A stretch of DNA of 64,000 nucleotides from Blastobasis lacticolella (taxonomy: Eukaryota > Arthropoda > Insecta > Lepidoptera > Blastobasidae), in contig LR990049.1 in assembly GCA_905147135.1 (NCBI GenBank), positions 4,977,428-5,041,427 of the forward strand, read 5' to 3'. Below the pieces are notes generated by a model. That model was not told the DNA's origin and did not search any database. It saw nothing but the letters and a program-made list of their open reading frames with translations. Shown here piece after piece: positions 30,986 to 42,720 of this stretch (the first letter of the stretch is position 1; every line of letters starts with the position of its first letter). The position numbers and the translations under genes are program-made.

Positions 30986-31716
30986 TCGTAGAAACCGAGA
31001 CGCGTATTTTATATTTATGGAATAAATAATAACTTCATTCGTTTTTTTTATTATAACCGTCACACACAACCTGGAATTAATCATTGTCCTATTTTGTAAA
31101 AATATTGCAATTTACTTGATTGCAGTAGCTGATTGTATAGACTTTGAGGATCCGTTAGTACCCATTTAGCCGGACTCATGAGACTTGACAGACTCTTACC
31201 ATCTTTAGTCCAGCGACACCTTAACAGTCCATCTGATGGTAAATGGTTAAAAATAACTTCTGAAACACCCAGAATTTACAGTAACCTAATGTAACAAAAC
31301 AACGTAGACCCGCAGGTGCTTTAGCATATCACTATGAGGACGATGCTTTAGTTACGAAGTGTTTTGTGTTTGGCATCATCCTACGACAATCAACATAGTT
31401 AGGTCTCACATTGTCAAAGGCATTAGACCATTGTCTGTTCCAGCACCAAGCATATTCCACTGAACATGTTCCCTGTTTACGATTGAATGTCCCCGAACGA
31501 AGACGTTACAACTGAATTTCGCCATTGGTATTCTAATTATCAATCCGACTGCACGGTACAGTAGCTGAATTAAACATGAGTAATTCAATAGGGCCTGATG
31601 GCATTCCAAATTAATTTGTGGGCCTCCCACACGCCGCCGGGAGCGGGGATCTCAAAGACGGGGCATAATGGCGTCGTACAGACGAAGGCTTGTTCAATCA
31701 CGTTACAAGCATAGAG
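30986..31716. other. Stretch with no identified gene
   Basis: No element ends, RNA genes or domain-like translations were recognised. A G+C-richer part at 31620-31716 leads into the next entry. Confidence 0.35.
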
Positions 31717-31998
31717 TTTATTGATTTATGGTGTAAAACGTTGGGGGTACAAAGCCTTACGGTTTCTGCGCGGTACGGTTGAACAGTGTCGAGAGCAGAT
31801 TCGGGCGTGATTGGAGTGCCGAATCTGGGCTTTGCCTCCGTTATTTCCCACAGTTGTTTGGGGCCCACGGTCTGTTTCCTCGAACTCACAAAGGATTCGA
31901 TTTTCAGTCGAATTGCGAGATTCACGAAATTGTAAGTTCATGATACTTGTTGTATTTATCAATTGTGATGTGGTGTGGTGGTGTGGACCTATATACAA
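31717..31998 (-). other. Unidentified coding-like segment with AATAAA after its stop
   Basis: On the minus strand an ATG at 31998 or 31940 opens a frame that includes FRESRNSTENRILCEFEETD and GPQTTVGNNGGKAQIRHSNH. It ends in TAA and is followed a few bases later by AATAAA (complement at 31717-31722). The composition is less AT-rich than the flanks. I do not recognise the protein. It could be the 3' end of a transposon gene, a piece of an LTR, or chance. Confidence 0.3.
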
Positions 31999-32394
31999 AA
32001 TAGTATGTGTATATACTTATTCATTCTATTAATTTTTTGTAAGGAAATGTAAAATCTATTATATTTGGTTAAAAATTTATACAAATCGACGTATATACCA
32101 CTTAACTGTGGTGGGAGTACACACTTTTTCAATAACGGAAAATATACGGTTTTACGATTTCAGATGGCGCTAGTGAGGCATAAGGTCTATTGTGAAAATA
32201 CTGTCGTGATATTAGACTGAAACAACTGCTGTATAATGACGAATCTATTGCAGCCAATGACTGGGCTTTATTTTGACAGCAGACCTTATGTAACAGTAAC
32301 GACATCTCGTGGATTTTGGAATTGCGAAAATCCTCAATCCGTGGCAGCCTTGGCGTGATCGCGGATAAAATTGAGGAACCTCGCATGCGCGCGG

Positions 32395-32600
32395 TTTAGT
32401 CACGTGTTGGTAAGCTCCAGGGATACGTGACAAAGAGGTGTCTAAACCTGCCGATATCAGGAAAAGATCCCGCCGAAGGATTGACATCGCCAAGTCTCGG
32501 ATACGAGAGCCAATGGCTTACGACGGGAGAAGTGGAGGAAGAAAACTTGGAATGCAAACCTTGACATAAGCCGGGAGAGACACTAGGATGATGATTAATG
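32395..32600 (+). pseudogene. 3' end of a decayed LINE with ATGATGAT tail
   Basis: Broken plus-strand frames give LGYESQWLTTGEVEEENLEC and then an ISRER-like end before a stop and GATGATGATTAATGG. Arginine/tryptophan-rich endings of this sort close many insect endonuclease-reverse transcriptase LINEs. Only the C-terminal about 65 codons are present. Confidence 0.5.
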
Positions 32601-34324
32601 GATATCATTTAAATGGTCAGTTAATCAAAGAGGCTTTGGTCAGCTGCAAAATGTGTGTTGTCAACAAACAAAGTGAATAGTGATCAAAAATAACTAAATT
32701 GGTCAGCCAGTTAACTTAAATTTTGTGTAATAGGAAGTTATACATATCAGCAGCAATAATAATAGAGCAGCAAATCGTGATTAGGATTTTATAAAATATT
32801 GACAAGCTGTGAAATGAATATTGATTTGCTAATTTATTTTATTTTATTTCTACGCATGAAGATGTTTTAAAATGCTACTCCAATAAATTGTGATTCAAAC
32901 AACTAACATGTTTGTCGCTTGGTTTGTTGCAGGTCAACTAGGTAGATACTGCTAGTATTTTTATTTTATGGCCGACAAAAACATAATTATTCTGCTGTCA
33001 AAAAAACTTAGCTCATTTTCCTAGCAGACTTGATTAGTCAAATTATGATATCAGCCACCCTTTAATGTCAATTCACTACAAGGAAGCAACGAAAGGTAGA
33101 CAGTACCCATATTTATCTGTCAATTTAATATGTAAACGATGTAGCATTAGCCCTGTAGCGCTGTCCGGTCAAGAGCTAATGATATTGCGGGACGATATGA
33201 TTGACAGAATCCATAATTGATGTGGAATTCCTTGAACAATGGCGTGGTTTGTGGGCAGGATGACATGGAAACTTATCATGAAACGCAGTGTAAATTCAAC
33301 TTTTTCTAACACCAAAAGTGTCAAAAGTCGCTCTGAAAATAATGAAGCGTCATATTTGTGACAGAATTTTCAAAATCAATTCAGAAGTTTCGCACTTTGC
33401 CTCTTTATAATATTAGTGGAGACAGGTAAAATTTATCGGTTTGACAAGCTTTAGATATTGAATTAAAATATTATATTCTTAGGCTACGAGGCGAGATGGG
33501 GTGTCTTTGTGCGGAACCAATAGGTATAACAAGTAATACCAACACTCTTTACCGTTGTGTACTTGTGTTTAAAAATGTGTATTATATCTATGGCCCGAAA
33601 TAGCCGGAAAATTAATAGTTAAAAAAGAGTACTAAATTACAAACTAAATGGAAACCTTACTTGAATCTACATTCAAAATAACCAATGATGCGAATTTCAA
33701 TTCCTGTACGAATCCCCTACAAACTTTAACCCTACAAAACAAATTATTAGGATTCTATATTTTACTACCTGTTTTTATTGGCATCAGACTTCCACGCCTA
33801 CTCGAGGGTCCATCAAACATTTAATTTGCTTCGAATTTCAAATTAGGAACTGTGCAAAGTTCTACGGTTCAGATATTTGATAACCTATGTCAGAAAGTTG
33901 TTCTTCCATATTAGAAATTTATGAATGCCGTGGTATCATCGAGCCGGTAACGGATTGTTTTGGAACGAACCTAATGCTTTGTCCTAGGATCGGTTTAACT
34001 GACTGTCACTCTTTTCTCTGATTCTCTCTGCAACTGACTGTACTAACAATAATAGTGCTTTCTTGGACTACTAACTCTTCTCCTCACGTACTTCTATTAC
34101 TTCTTCTCAGTGGAGTTCGGATATCGTGATTCGGGTACATAGAACATATTGTTACACTCATAAAATCATGACGCAAATTTTCTAGTTACTTAGAAGTCGT
34201 AGGCGACCTTGCACTAGTCGCCTTGTACGGCGAGCAGAGATTAGTAGTCCAGAATGTCCAAAAGCAAACAGATGCCTAAGCATTCTCCCATTAAGACCAT
34301 TTCAGAAGTCGCTAAATGCGTTGT
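32601..34324. other. AT-rich stretch, nothing recognised
   Basis: Short frames only; no repeats shared with the rest of the window were noticed. Confidence 0.45.
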
Positions 34325-34412
34325 CAGATAATACTAACCGTGGTAACAAACCCGATAATATGTGTAGTGAAAGTGTAGTAAATAACCACGAAAGTCTTAA
34401 AACCTATGTTGT
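34325..34412 (-). repeat. Unnamed dispersed repeat, copy A
   Basis: AATACTAACCGTGGTAACAA, GAAAGTGTAGTAAATAACCA and CGAAAGTCTTAAAACCTAT reappear in inverted orientation at 59815-59905 with about 85-90% identity. No ends or tail are visible, so the class is unknown. Confidence 0.65.
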
Positions 34413-34963
34413 CACATAACTTAAGTAGGTAGAAGGAAGGCAAGTAGAAATTTTTTCTAATAACACAGTGCGGCTTAGTTAACAACCGTCAACACAATGT
34501 AATCCACAATAATGCTTCGTCCAAAATGCGGGTAGTCAATGAGGGCAGTAAATAATGTAACGTCAAAGAAATGGGAAAAAGAAAAACCAGCAACACAACC
34601 AAAATAACATGCATAAGTCACCAGACATCGTAAAAGAACGACAATGACTAGTTACGGCTTAGTTGTAGTTACAAAACAACCAGTCAAAAACAGTTCATTA
34701 GATACGAAAGGAAGTGGACCGTTTCCGTTTCCTGTGAAACAGGAAATCCCTATTTCCCGATGAGGGTAAAGCTTGTATCGAAGCAAGGATTGTCTGTTGG
34801 AGGAAAAATACGAAGCACAATAATATTCGCCATTGTTATTAAACGTCTAACTTATATGTTATTATGACGCAAAGTTGGTAAACTTGAAGCAGCTCTAGTT
34901 GAAGTCCAATTCTGCTCTTTGTTAGCTGTCAAAATAATAAATTTAATTGGATTTTAATCTTTC
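34413..34963. other. Non-coding stretch, nothing recognised
   Basis: AT-rich, no frames of note. Confidence 0.4.
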
Positions 34964-35400
34964 ACTAGTGGAACCGGTGCGACTTCATTCGCGTTACATC
35001 CTATCCCTACCCTACCGTACCCTACCCCTACCCCTACTTCTATCCTACACTTTCACCTAACCTACACCTACACTTTTATTTTTGGTAACATTTAGAAAAG
35101 CTGCGATCCAGGCACTCAGCCCCTCGGGGGAACAGCTGGGTTATTTATTTATGTATTCCACAAACTTTACAGTCTTACAGTTTAAGAACTGTGGGAACTG
35201 TTATGTGGGACTTCCTACATCTACCTTACACCTACTTTACCTCTACCTACCCTTTTTTCTTTCAAACCTTCCTCTTGAATAACTCTTATCTATTGTTGAA
35301 AACTGCATTATAATCCGTTGCGTAGTATAAAAAATCTATGCGTAGGTACATACATACATAGAAATAGACGGCGGGGAGTGACTTTTTTACTAGGCATAGA
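34964..35400 (-). mobile_element. Non-autonomous Helitron with internal insertion, antisense
   Basis: Read on the minus strand the 5' end is TCTATGCCTAGTAAAAAAGT following an A at 35401. A CTACGCAACGGATTATAATG motif lies within and the 3' end is GCACCGGTTCCACTAG followed by T. Two blocks of GGTAGGGTAGG-like words are separated by about 130 bp of unrelated sequence (35085-35215), an insertion or a duplicated centre. A to T flanks and CTAG terminus are Helitron hallmarks. Confidence 0.75.
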
Positions 35401-35424
35401 TAAGATTTTTTATACCTCTGAGGT

Positions 35425-35855
35425 GGTAGATAGCTTACGGCCTTACGGCCTGTCTGATAGTAAGCAGTTACCGCAGCCTATGGACGTTTGCAATACCAGG
35501 GGTACCACTCACGTGCTACCCCCCGTAACAACTTTTCACCCCTTTCTTGAAGAATATGTTGTAGTGTCCACGGAAAAACTCTCCAGGGAGCTCATTCCAC
35601 AACCTTAGTGTGTGTAGGAGAAAGTTTATTTGGAACCACACAGTTTGCGACCAATTTGGTTCCAAGGTGTGAGAATGAACTAACTCCTTGTCGATGGCGA
35701 GCGATGCGATAACAAAACGTGGCTGTGGGCATAATCTCAGAACACCGTTGTACAAGTGATAGAACACGCAAAGGGAGGCGAAATCCGTCCGCAGACTTAG
35801 CGCCTCAATGCCACGTGTGAGTATTAGGTATATCGTCGAGAATTCTCACTGTGCG
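35425..35855 (-). pseudogene. Decayed LINE C-terminus, antisense
   Basis: The minus strand gives LLHTLRLWNELPGEFFRGHY and then FFKKGVKSCYGG, preceded by broken reading through FYHLYNGV. This is the same C-terminal module as at 8464 and 30465. The 3' tail (complement GTAAGCAGTTACCGCAGCC) is at 35460. Several stops are present. Confidence 0.6.
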
Positions 35856-36612
35856 ATGTCAAATACAAACTCAAAATCAAAATTTCCTTATTGATTAGGT
35901 CATTAAATATCTCTTTCAATCGTCAAAAAGGAGGGGGCTAGGAAAGTAAGAATGAAACACACAGTGACACTTTGGAGTGGTAAAGTCCTGCCATTATATT
36001 GAATTTGGCGGTTTTCTGGAATTAAGAAACTAGTTTTACTAGTTTCGGGAATCCATATTGTTTCATACTACGCAGCTATCCCACCCAAGCAAGTGTAATA
36101 ACAGAACTCCCCAAAAACAAATACACGCCTGTTATGGGCTGAATTATTTAGGTACCGAAGTTGACCGCTGACATACCGGCATCGATCTTACTATGGACAC
36201 AGTATAGAAAAACCAGTAGCCCATCTCGCCTGTGTACATGAAATGACGATTGCTAGCACGTCCGATAGGAGTGTCTCCTGAATGATAATGTGAAAATGCA
36301 TGGTAGAATTTAGGCAAACGTTTGATGTGATGTGATAAGAGATTCCATAGGAAACTTCCTATGATAATGTGTAGGCAAAGTACCTGAATACGGGGAAAGG
36401 CGTGACAGTATGTATGTAACTGTGTATAGTAATATTGTAGGTGTGTAGAAATTATGTAATGAAGTAACAGCATAAGTACCTACTTATTAATATTGTATGT
36501 GTGATGGCGAAGGCGAAATTATCGTTGAGACAAACCTCAAAGAGGTTTACCAATGTGTTGTATTGAAAATTGTAATGTGTTTGTGAATAAATAAATCTAT
36601 ATCTAAAAAAAA
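35856..36612 (+). mobile_element. 5'-truncated LINE 3' region with poly(A)
   Basis: The right end is TGTGAATAAATAAATCTATATCT followed by A8, a standard LINE terminus with AATAAA. GCGATGT occurs at both 35849 and 36613, a possible short target duplication that would place the insertion inside the older LINE remnant at 35425. The body is non-coding or UTR-like on the plus strand. The left boundary is inference. Confidence 0.45.
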
Positions 36613-38220
36613 GCGATGTAGGTACCATTCATAATTTCACTAATAATTCAAAGTAGTAGGGAGAGAGATTCACGGAGAATTATAGGATGTATGGCCTAAT
36701 AAGGTATTGTTATACACATTTAGTTAAAAAATCATTTTATAATTTATCATTTTATTTATTTCAACCCTGGCTTTCAACATAATTATCAGTGTCTCTGCGT
36801 AGCCATACCGGAAAAAATCTAAAGCCCTTACGTATATTTGATTTCCAATCAAAAAGTTTAAAAATAATTTAAATATAAATAATTATTTTATTTTTTATAT
36901 TACAGCATATGCATGCCGTTTGTACGAACACGATATACTGGATCTATCTACACTGTGGTATCAAAGGCGAGGGTATGACGCCCACACAGGGACTAGGCAC
37001 CAGATCAAAGCCTCCACGACATTTTTGTAGAAACATTCAAATAAGATAAGACTTAATCCCGGTTATCAGGGCTTCTTGGAGAAAAATCCAGTAATAAAAT
37101 GGGGAGCTCAGAACTTGAGCCGGAGTCGTTTGCTCGAAGTAGATTAGTAGCTACCTAAAGAACATTAGTAACTACCTACATAGGTAGGCTGTGTAATATA
37201 AAGGTGACTTTGTATGTGTTCAAATACTGCTCGTTATCTGATTATTCTTTAAAACTTTTGTTTAAAAAAATTACTGTTTGTGCCTTCCAGGGTGAACTCA
37301 GCCCACATGAAATTCAGCCCGCGGGCTCAAGTTACCAATATCATATATGTTTTATTAATACCACAAGTTATGGCTCGTTGTGCTCAGTTGCTGATTTCGG
37401 TTACTTTTATTTCGATCAATAGCTCATTCCGCTGCCTCATCAAATAACTACTTTAATCAAGATGGTCCCAACCATCGTAAATACCGAGCTAGCTGCTAGC
37501 TCGTCGGTCGCTAACTTCAAGGCCTAACTTTAAAAGCTAAAGTGTATTTTACTCACATTCTATTATTGAACAGACTGTTGCTGTAGTTGCAGCTATAAAC
37601 TGACCTACTTGTACTGGTAAGTCTTAAAAATTTAAGACGCCTGTTTACACTTTCAAAATGTTTTAATTCAGTAATTACTACGCCCACATGTCCATTGTCC
37701 AGGACTTTTTAAAATAAATTCTGTGTTTGCGGACAAAAGGTCGTTTCTAATTCTCATACTTGAGTGCGTAGGTAACTGAACTTCGAAATAAGAAGAATTG
37801 TTCTTGGAAAGATCGTAGTTACGATAAACTGTTGATCGACAGATTGCTTGTGCAATTAGTGCAGTAGGTACTTAAAAAGGAGCAAATATTAACATATTTA
37901 TTTTTTATTGTATTAAAATATGCCGTGGATTATATTATTGCATTTTCCTAACGATCTCTAATTATATTTAAGATAAAATATAGCCTGTGTTAAAACTATA
38001 TTATCATTATTTGTACCTAATGAATAAACTCATAACCTACTGGACCGATATTGTTTCACCTATAGAAAGCTCCATTATCAGCGAATAATATAGGCTACAA
38101 ATCTTCAAACTAATTATAGAAACAACAATGTTCAGAGAATTTCTACCTGGCACCAAATAGTAATACCTATACATTTTTCAAGATCGCACCTCACGTGATT
38201 TTACCAAAATAAGTGAGAAA
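36613..38220. other. Non-coding stretch, nothing recognised
   Basis: AT-rich with short frames. Nothing matched RT, transposase or RNA patterns. Confidence 0.4.
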
Positions 38221-38339
38221 ATTGACGCTAGGCTAGGTCTCATTATGGCCGCTGTCCTCTAACGGGGGCACCCTTTTTGGCCCGCAGAATCCCCAGCAAA
38301 TTAATCTGATACACGTGACACAAACACGGCGAGTTGTTT

Positions 38340-38496
38340 ACCGCTTTGCCAATAACCCGACCCGATCAACAAGTGGCTCCCGTCTCACGTCTCCCGTCTC
38401 CCGGCTCCCAGCTTCAACGGGTATCTCCCCATCCCCCGACTGGGGGTGCAACCCGCCGGTAGCTACGCAACTGGATCGCTCTCACCCCAATAATGG
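38340..38496 (+). promoter_or_regulatory. CpG-rich patch ending at a strong splice donor (possible 5' exon)
   Basis: A GC-rich segment with CGTCTCCCGTCTCCCGGCTCC and CCCCCGACTGGGGGTG ends in ATAATGG|GTGAGT, a near-consensus donor at 38496/38497. An ATG lies one base before the exon end. The layout resembles a mostly untranslated first exon. There is no TATA box and no downstream exon I can identify. Confidence 0.3.
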
Positions 38497-39221
38497 GTGA
38501 GTCTGAAGGCTGAGAAATAAATGTTTAACATAGGTAGCCCGTGGTGATAATAATGCGTTGTTATTGAGACGGGTTGTGGAGTTTGATATCTTTAATTTAA
38601 TGAGGCAATAACAGTTTTATTTCTTTTTTTGTATTCTATTTTTCTTTTGTGTTAAGTGTAGGTGAGTACTATCGACCTTGGTTTGTGAATGTTTGGTAAT
38701 TTGCTCAGACGTACTTAGTTTAGTTAGTGTTTATGTTTATGTGTGTTTCTATGGTTTTGCACCGCCCTTCAGTTATCAAGTTTATTTATAACAACAAATT
38801 GCACAATTACGATAACACTTAAACGCCATAACATCAACATAGTATCCCGTCTCATTGTCAATAATATTATAAAATATGTAAGGCAAATTAAGCAATTACA
38901 TCGTAAAGTCAGGAATCGAATAAGGAAATTACAGAGGCATACAAAGGAAATTCCAAAGTTGACAAGTCTAGGGGATGTAATAGCAAAATCGATACTGCTT
39001 CAAATCAAGTGCTTACTAGTTATTTATAAGGCCCGGTTTCAACTAAAGTTTTCCACTTATGTCTAAGGAAGTATAATTTGGCACAAAGTAGGAACACAGA
39101 ATATAAAGGGTGTTTTTAAATGGTGCCTATAGGTACACTTTTAAAGTGATAATAGCCATATTGCCATAAAAAATATGATGATAGCTTTAGTGTTGGCTTT
39201 ATTAAAATGATAATAATGTTG
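38497..39221. other. Stretch with one unexplained basic frame
   Basis: A plus-strand frame at 38743-39066 contains RQIKQLHRKVRNRIRKLQRH, a basic heptad-like stretch slightly reminiscent of coiled coils in THAP-type transposases. The evidence is too weak to call a gene. Confidence 0.3.
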
Positions 39222-39320
39222 CCCTGTTGGCCGGAACATGGAAAATTATGGCGAAGTCCTCCTAATGTGGGGGAGGGAGGCTCATGTATAATCGTGGACT
39301 GTTACATATGTGAATAAAAT
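39222..39320 (+). repeat. Fragment related to the ATGATG-tailed family
   Basis: TGGAAAATTATGGCGAAGTC, GTGGGGGAGGGAGGCTCATG and GTGGACTGTTACATATGTGA follow the tail order of the family, ending in AATAATAATAAT. Confidence 0.45.
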
Positions 39321-39435
39321 AATAATAATATTATAAGGTAGATACTCCAATCACATTATCAAATATAAAAAAATTTAAGTGTTAATTTAAAATATATGTA
39401 AGTACACTTTTTAGAAGTACCAAATTAGAAATGGT

Positions 39436-39550
39436 GTGTGTGGTACTATCCAACATCTCCATCGATCTCATGCATGCTCCATCTTCGGCAACATTATCGC
39501 TTAGCACGTGAGATGGCGGTCAAATGCGTTGCATGTATAAAAAAATATTC
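39436..39550 (+). repeat. LINE 3' tail, GAGATGGCGGTCAAATG type, copy 1
   Basis: CTCCATCTTCGGCAACATTA, then CACGTGAGATGGCGGTCAAA and a TATAAAAAAA end. The same order is found at 40848-40950. Short A-run tails suggest retroposition. Confidence 0.55.
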
Positions 39551-40635
39551 TTTAAACTATAACCACCCCTCAATTCTTAAACAAAGAGCGGCGCATTACG
39601 TCCGGTCTGCAATTGCGCCTCGTGCATAATTAATGAATTGTTAGCTTTTTACACATTTTCTTTTCTAGTACACTTTTTAAATGCAATACCATGCAATTGG
39701 CAGATCGACGAAGCGTTTCGCGTAACGGAAAAAGTTTTAGAAGTCGTTTATTTGAAAGCGTTGAAAATTAAATGTACCTACATAATAATAGGTACATTAA
39801 TTGTAAGTCAATTCACAATGATATTGTCAATGACGAGTTTTCCAGTAGGTATTGTCAATTGGTTTAAAAAAGCATCAATAGATGGCGCTCCTACAAATTT
39901 GGTAATTCTTTTTTAAATCTGTATGATTGTGGATTTGTGGCAGTGATATTATGCAGCCATCTAATACTAAAAATAAAATGCTTATTAACATAACTTTTAA
40001 AGGTTGAACGAAATGTACAAAGAAATGGCACTATGTTCCATTTTAATACAAACCCTTCATATTTGATTTATGTCCATTCTTGTCCTAGCGTCTATGAAAC
40101 GAACTGACTCAGTCAAATTGATATTTGATTTGTTTGCAATAATTTATTACAACCTCTAAAATTGTTGAAATTTATTGATAAATACGATATTATCCAACAT
40201 AAACCCAGTGTTTATATCCTCTTTGTTAAGAACCTATTTCAAGCGATAATCAATTACCAAAATTGTCGGGGCGCCATCTAGTGAGTGATTAGGAATACTT
40301 TAGATACCGGAAAACTGCTCATTGTCAAAAAGACGAGTGTTACCTATAAGTTTGACGTCTAGATACACAGATACACATATCTGTGTGTCTATCGTTGGTA
40401 TCGTACCTGCCGCATTTAGGGTGGGTTTATTTGAGAGATCGAAATTATTCTGCTTTGTTTAATTAAAATCGTCTCAGAAGTTTATGGAATACATTAGTCA
40501 GTTAATTTATTAAATGTACAAATCAGTTTAGCCCTATCCAATGTTTTATTTACCATACCAACCCAAACATACCATATACCCAAACTGAACTGAGATCTAT
40601 TATATCTAGTTAAGTATGATATTGCGCAGCGCGTT
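39551..40635. other. Non-coding stretch with a 13-bp-stem palindrome
   Basis: At 40361-40390 AGATACACAGATA pairs with TATCTGTGTGTCT (one mismatch) around a CACA loop. No other feature was found. Confidence 0.45.
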
Positions 40636-40716
40636 GGGCGGGAAATCCCTAGCTTGCCATTGGTCAGTGGCGGCCATTACGCCCATATAAGGAAAGCGTA
40701 TGCGCATATCAAATTA
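40636..40716 (+). promoter_or_regulatory. Promoter-like cluster: kappaB-like site, inverted CCAAT, TATA
   Basis: GGGAAATCCC at 40640-40649 is a perfect palindrome matching the Rel/NF-kappaB consensus. ATTGGTC (inverted CCAAT) lies at about 40659 and TATAAGG at 40686. The spacing (about 37 bp from the kappaB site to TATA) would suit a Rel-dependent immune promoter with a start near 40715. No open frame of note follows within 500 bp, so the target, if any, may be spliced or non-coding. Confidence 0.35.
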
Positions 40717-40847
40717 CGTGGTGTAGCGTTGCATTTGATACTTACTAGGCGTAGGCACGGGCGTAGGGTTGCGGTTCTGTCGGTTTTCTACAGGTTGCAT
40801 TTCTGAGAGTATGTGAAGCAGTTGCATGTTGCACTACCTTATTCCGC

Positions 40848-40950
40848 AGGCCGTGTATGTTCCATCTTTGGTCGCATCGTCACTTGCCACCAGGGTGAGA
40901 TGGCGGTCAAATGACTGGCTAGTTCACAATAAAAAAAAATCGTTTGTTAG
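40848..40950 (+). repeat. LINE 3' tail, GAGATGGCGGTCAAATG type, copy 2
   Basis: TTCCATCTTTGGTCGCATCG, GGTGAGATGGCGGTCAAATG and an AATAAAAAAAAA end match the copy at 39436. Confidence 0.55.
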
Positions 40951-42434
40951 CTCTTGATGGTGGCGTCATAAAAAAGGAATTTGTTGAGTGTTATAGAAAT
41001 TACAACAATTTTCATATATGAATTAAATAACTTTCTGTACACTAGTTCCATTTTATTATACAAAATTTATTCAATTGCAACCGGTTTCGTGTCCCTGCAT
41101 CTTCAGAACTGATTTAATTCATAATAATGGAGTCTATCACGCCACGAAGTCACAACGCAAAGTGTTAAAAATTATCATATAATTTTTCAATTGCGTAACT
41201 TTATTTTCACGAAAAAGAAAATAATTACGGTACCTTGTTAGGTTTACAGTCTTCAGTCTTCACGTTTCAGATCGGACTGGGGGCCTTTGGGCATCATTTA
41301 GTTGTAGTTTTAAATGTTTTTAGTACCTGCTTACAAATACTTTAATCATTTATATAAAACCGTGTACTCGTATTGTCTCGTATTAACAAGGTCTTTTTCT
41401 TTTTTCGATATCTTGTCTTATACCTACGTATGTACTTACCTATTAAATTGTTTATTCTGTAGGTACATAGCGCTGCTATCGTACAGGACAATGTCTGTCG
41501 GAATCACTACTTTAAATTTTAACAACGTTAATCTTCACAATGGTTACACAACACCGGATACCGAACGCCACGGCCTGTCCATCAAATTGCAGTCTTGGCA
41601 TGGTCATCAAGAGAAATGCAGGTGGCGAAAATTTGAATCAACTTTCCCATGTATTCCTCTCTCCAATAAAAGCGATAGTGGCGCCATTCTTCGGTGTAGA
41701 TATTTCGGTCACTGATTGCGGTAGACGAGCCAAACTCCGGCGCTCGTGCGGTGAAAAAAAAAAACAAATGCAACGCGGCTGCCCGCGTAAACAAACATCA
41801 CGACGACGTGCCCGAGACAGATTCAATATTCTACAGACGCCGAAGTAGGTAAATATGTGTAGCTATAGCTTTCGTTTTATGTGGAAGAGGTATAAATGGT
41901 AACGTAATTGGGTACTTGACTGGAAATTTTTGATTGTGTAGTTACCTACTTACTAATACAAATCATTTATTCAACAGTCAGGCCAAAATAAAAACATTCT
42001 TAATTCGCGTTACATACACTAGGCTGAAGCCTGTATCCTGTAGGTATTTGTATCTGTACCTATATGTGTGTGTGCCTACATTAACGTAAGATTTTGAGAA
42101 AAAAAATTTAATTACAAAGGTAAAGCTTTACCTACCTATATCGCCGTTTAAAATACACGTAACTCCGTTTTGTCCGTCTCTGTTTTTAACCAATAATTAT
42201 TTGGTTTTCAACTAATGTTGTAAGTAGTATAGTTTTAAGGCTATTTAAATATAACTAATCTCTTTTGCCCATCATAATACCCGCTGAACTAGATTTTGCG
42301 AGCGAAGGACGTCGTCGTTTTATAACACTTAATATTGGACGAAGACAGTATTTTTCTGTACGTTTTTTCCCAGAAATATAATAAAGTATTGGTGTACATT
42401 ATTATGCCACATATAAAGTTCCTACCTACCTCCT
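40951..42434. other. Stretch with overlapping short frames on both strands
   Basis: At 41540-41850 moderate GC and overlapping open frames (plus: VTQHRIPNATACPSNC; minus: EEWRHYRFYWREEYMG) suggest a formerly functional or repeat-derived segment. Neither translation is recognisable and no boundaries are visible. Confidence 0.3.
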
Positions 42435-42505
42435 GGTGTGACGAATATCCATGGGCGGCAGTGATCTTACCATCAGGTTATCTGCTTGCTACTTTGCCTC
42501 CCTCT
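42435..42505 (+). repeat. Conserved LINE 3' tail fragment
   Basis: CCATGGGCGGCAGTGATCTT then ACCATCAGGTTATCTGCTTG and TACTTTGCCTCC, a tail pattern I associate with many lepidopteran LINEs. No poly(A) follows. Confidence 0.5.
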
Positions 42506-42624
42506 TTTAGAGAAATATCAAGTTCAATAATCATCCAATTACTATCAATTATTATCATCCAAAACCACGACATTAAAAGACTAACCTTTTACATGTGTGT
42601 GGTATACTTTCTCGAAACGTGAGC

Positions 42625-42720
42625 CAAACAGCAGTGGAGGGCGGGCGGCGGCGGGGGGGCGGCGCGCCCCTTATATGGCGAGCGCAGGCGCAGCCGACGT
42701 ACTATCGTGTGCAAAACTGT
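42625..42720 (+). promoter_or_regulatory. GC-box and TATA promoter-like patch
   Basis: A G-rich run (GGGCGGGCGGCGGCGGGGGG) and GGCGCGCCCC directly precede TTATATGG at 42671, followed by GCGCAGGCGCAG and, about 30 bp from the TATA, a TACTATCGTG. The order GC-box, TATA, initiator-distance is promoter-like. The GCGCAGGCGCAG word recurs beside the TATA at 61958. No convincing downstream frame. Confidence 0.35.

Noticed and set aside
38743..39066. Possible THAP-type transposase fragment
   Set aside because: Only a basic heptad-like stretch (QLHRKVRNRIRKLQRH) is suggestive; no zinc-coordinating or catalytic residues and the flanking translation is AT-driven.
41314..41848. Plus-strand frames of 133 and 102 residues as exons
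   Set aside because: The two frames overlap each other and antisense frames, with no recognisable domain, splice signals or consistent codon character.
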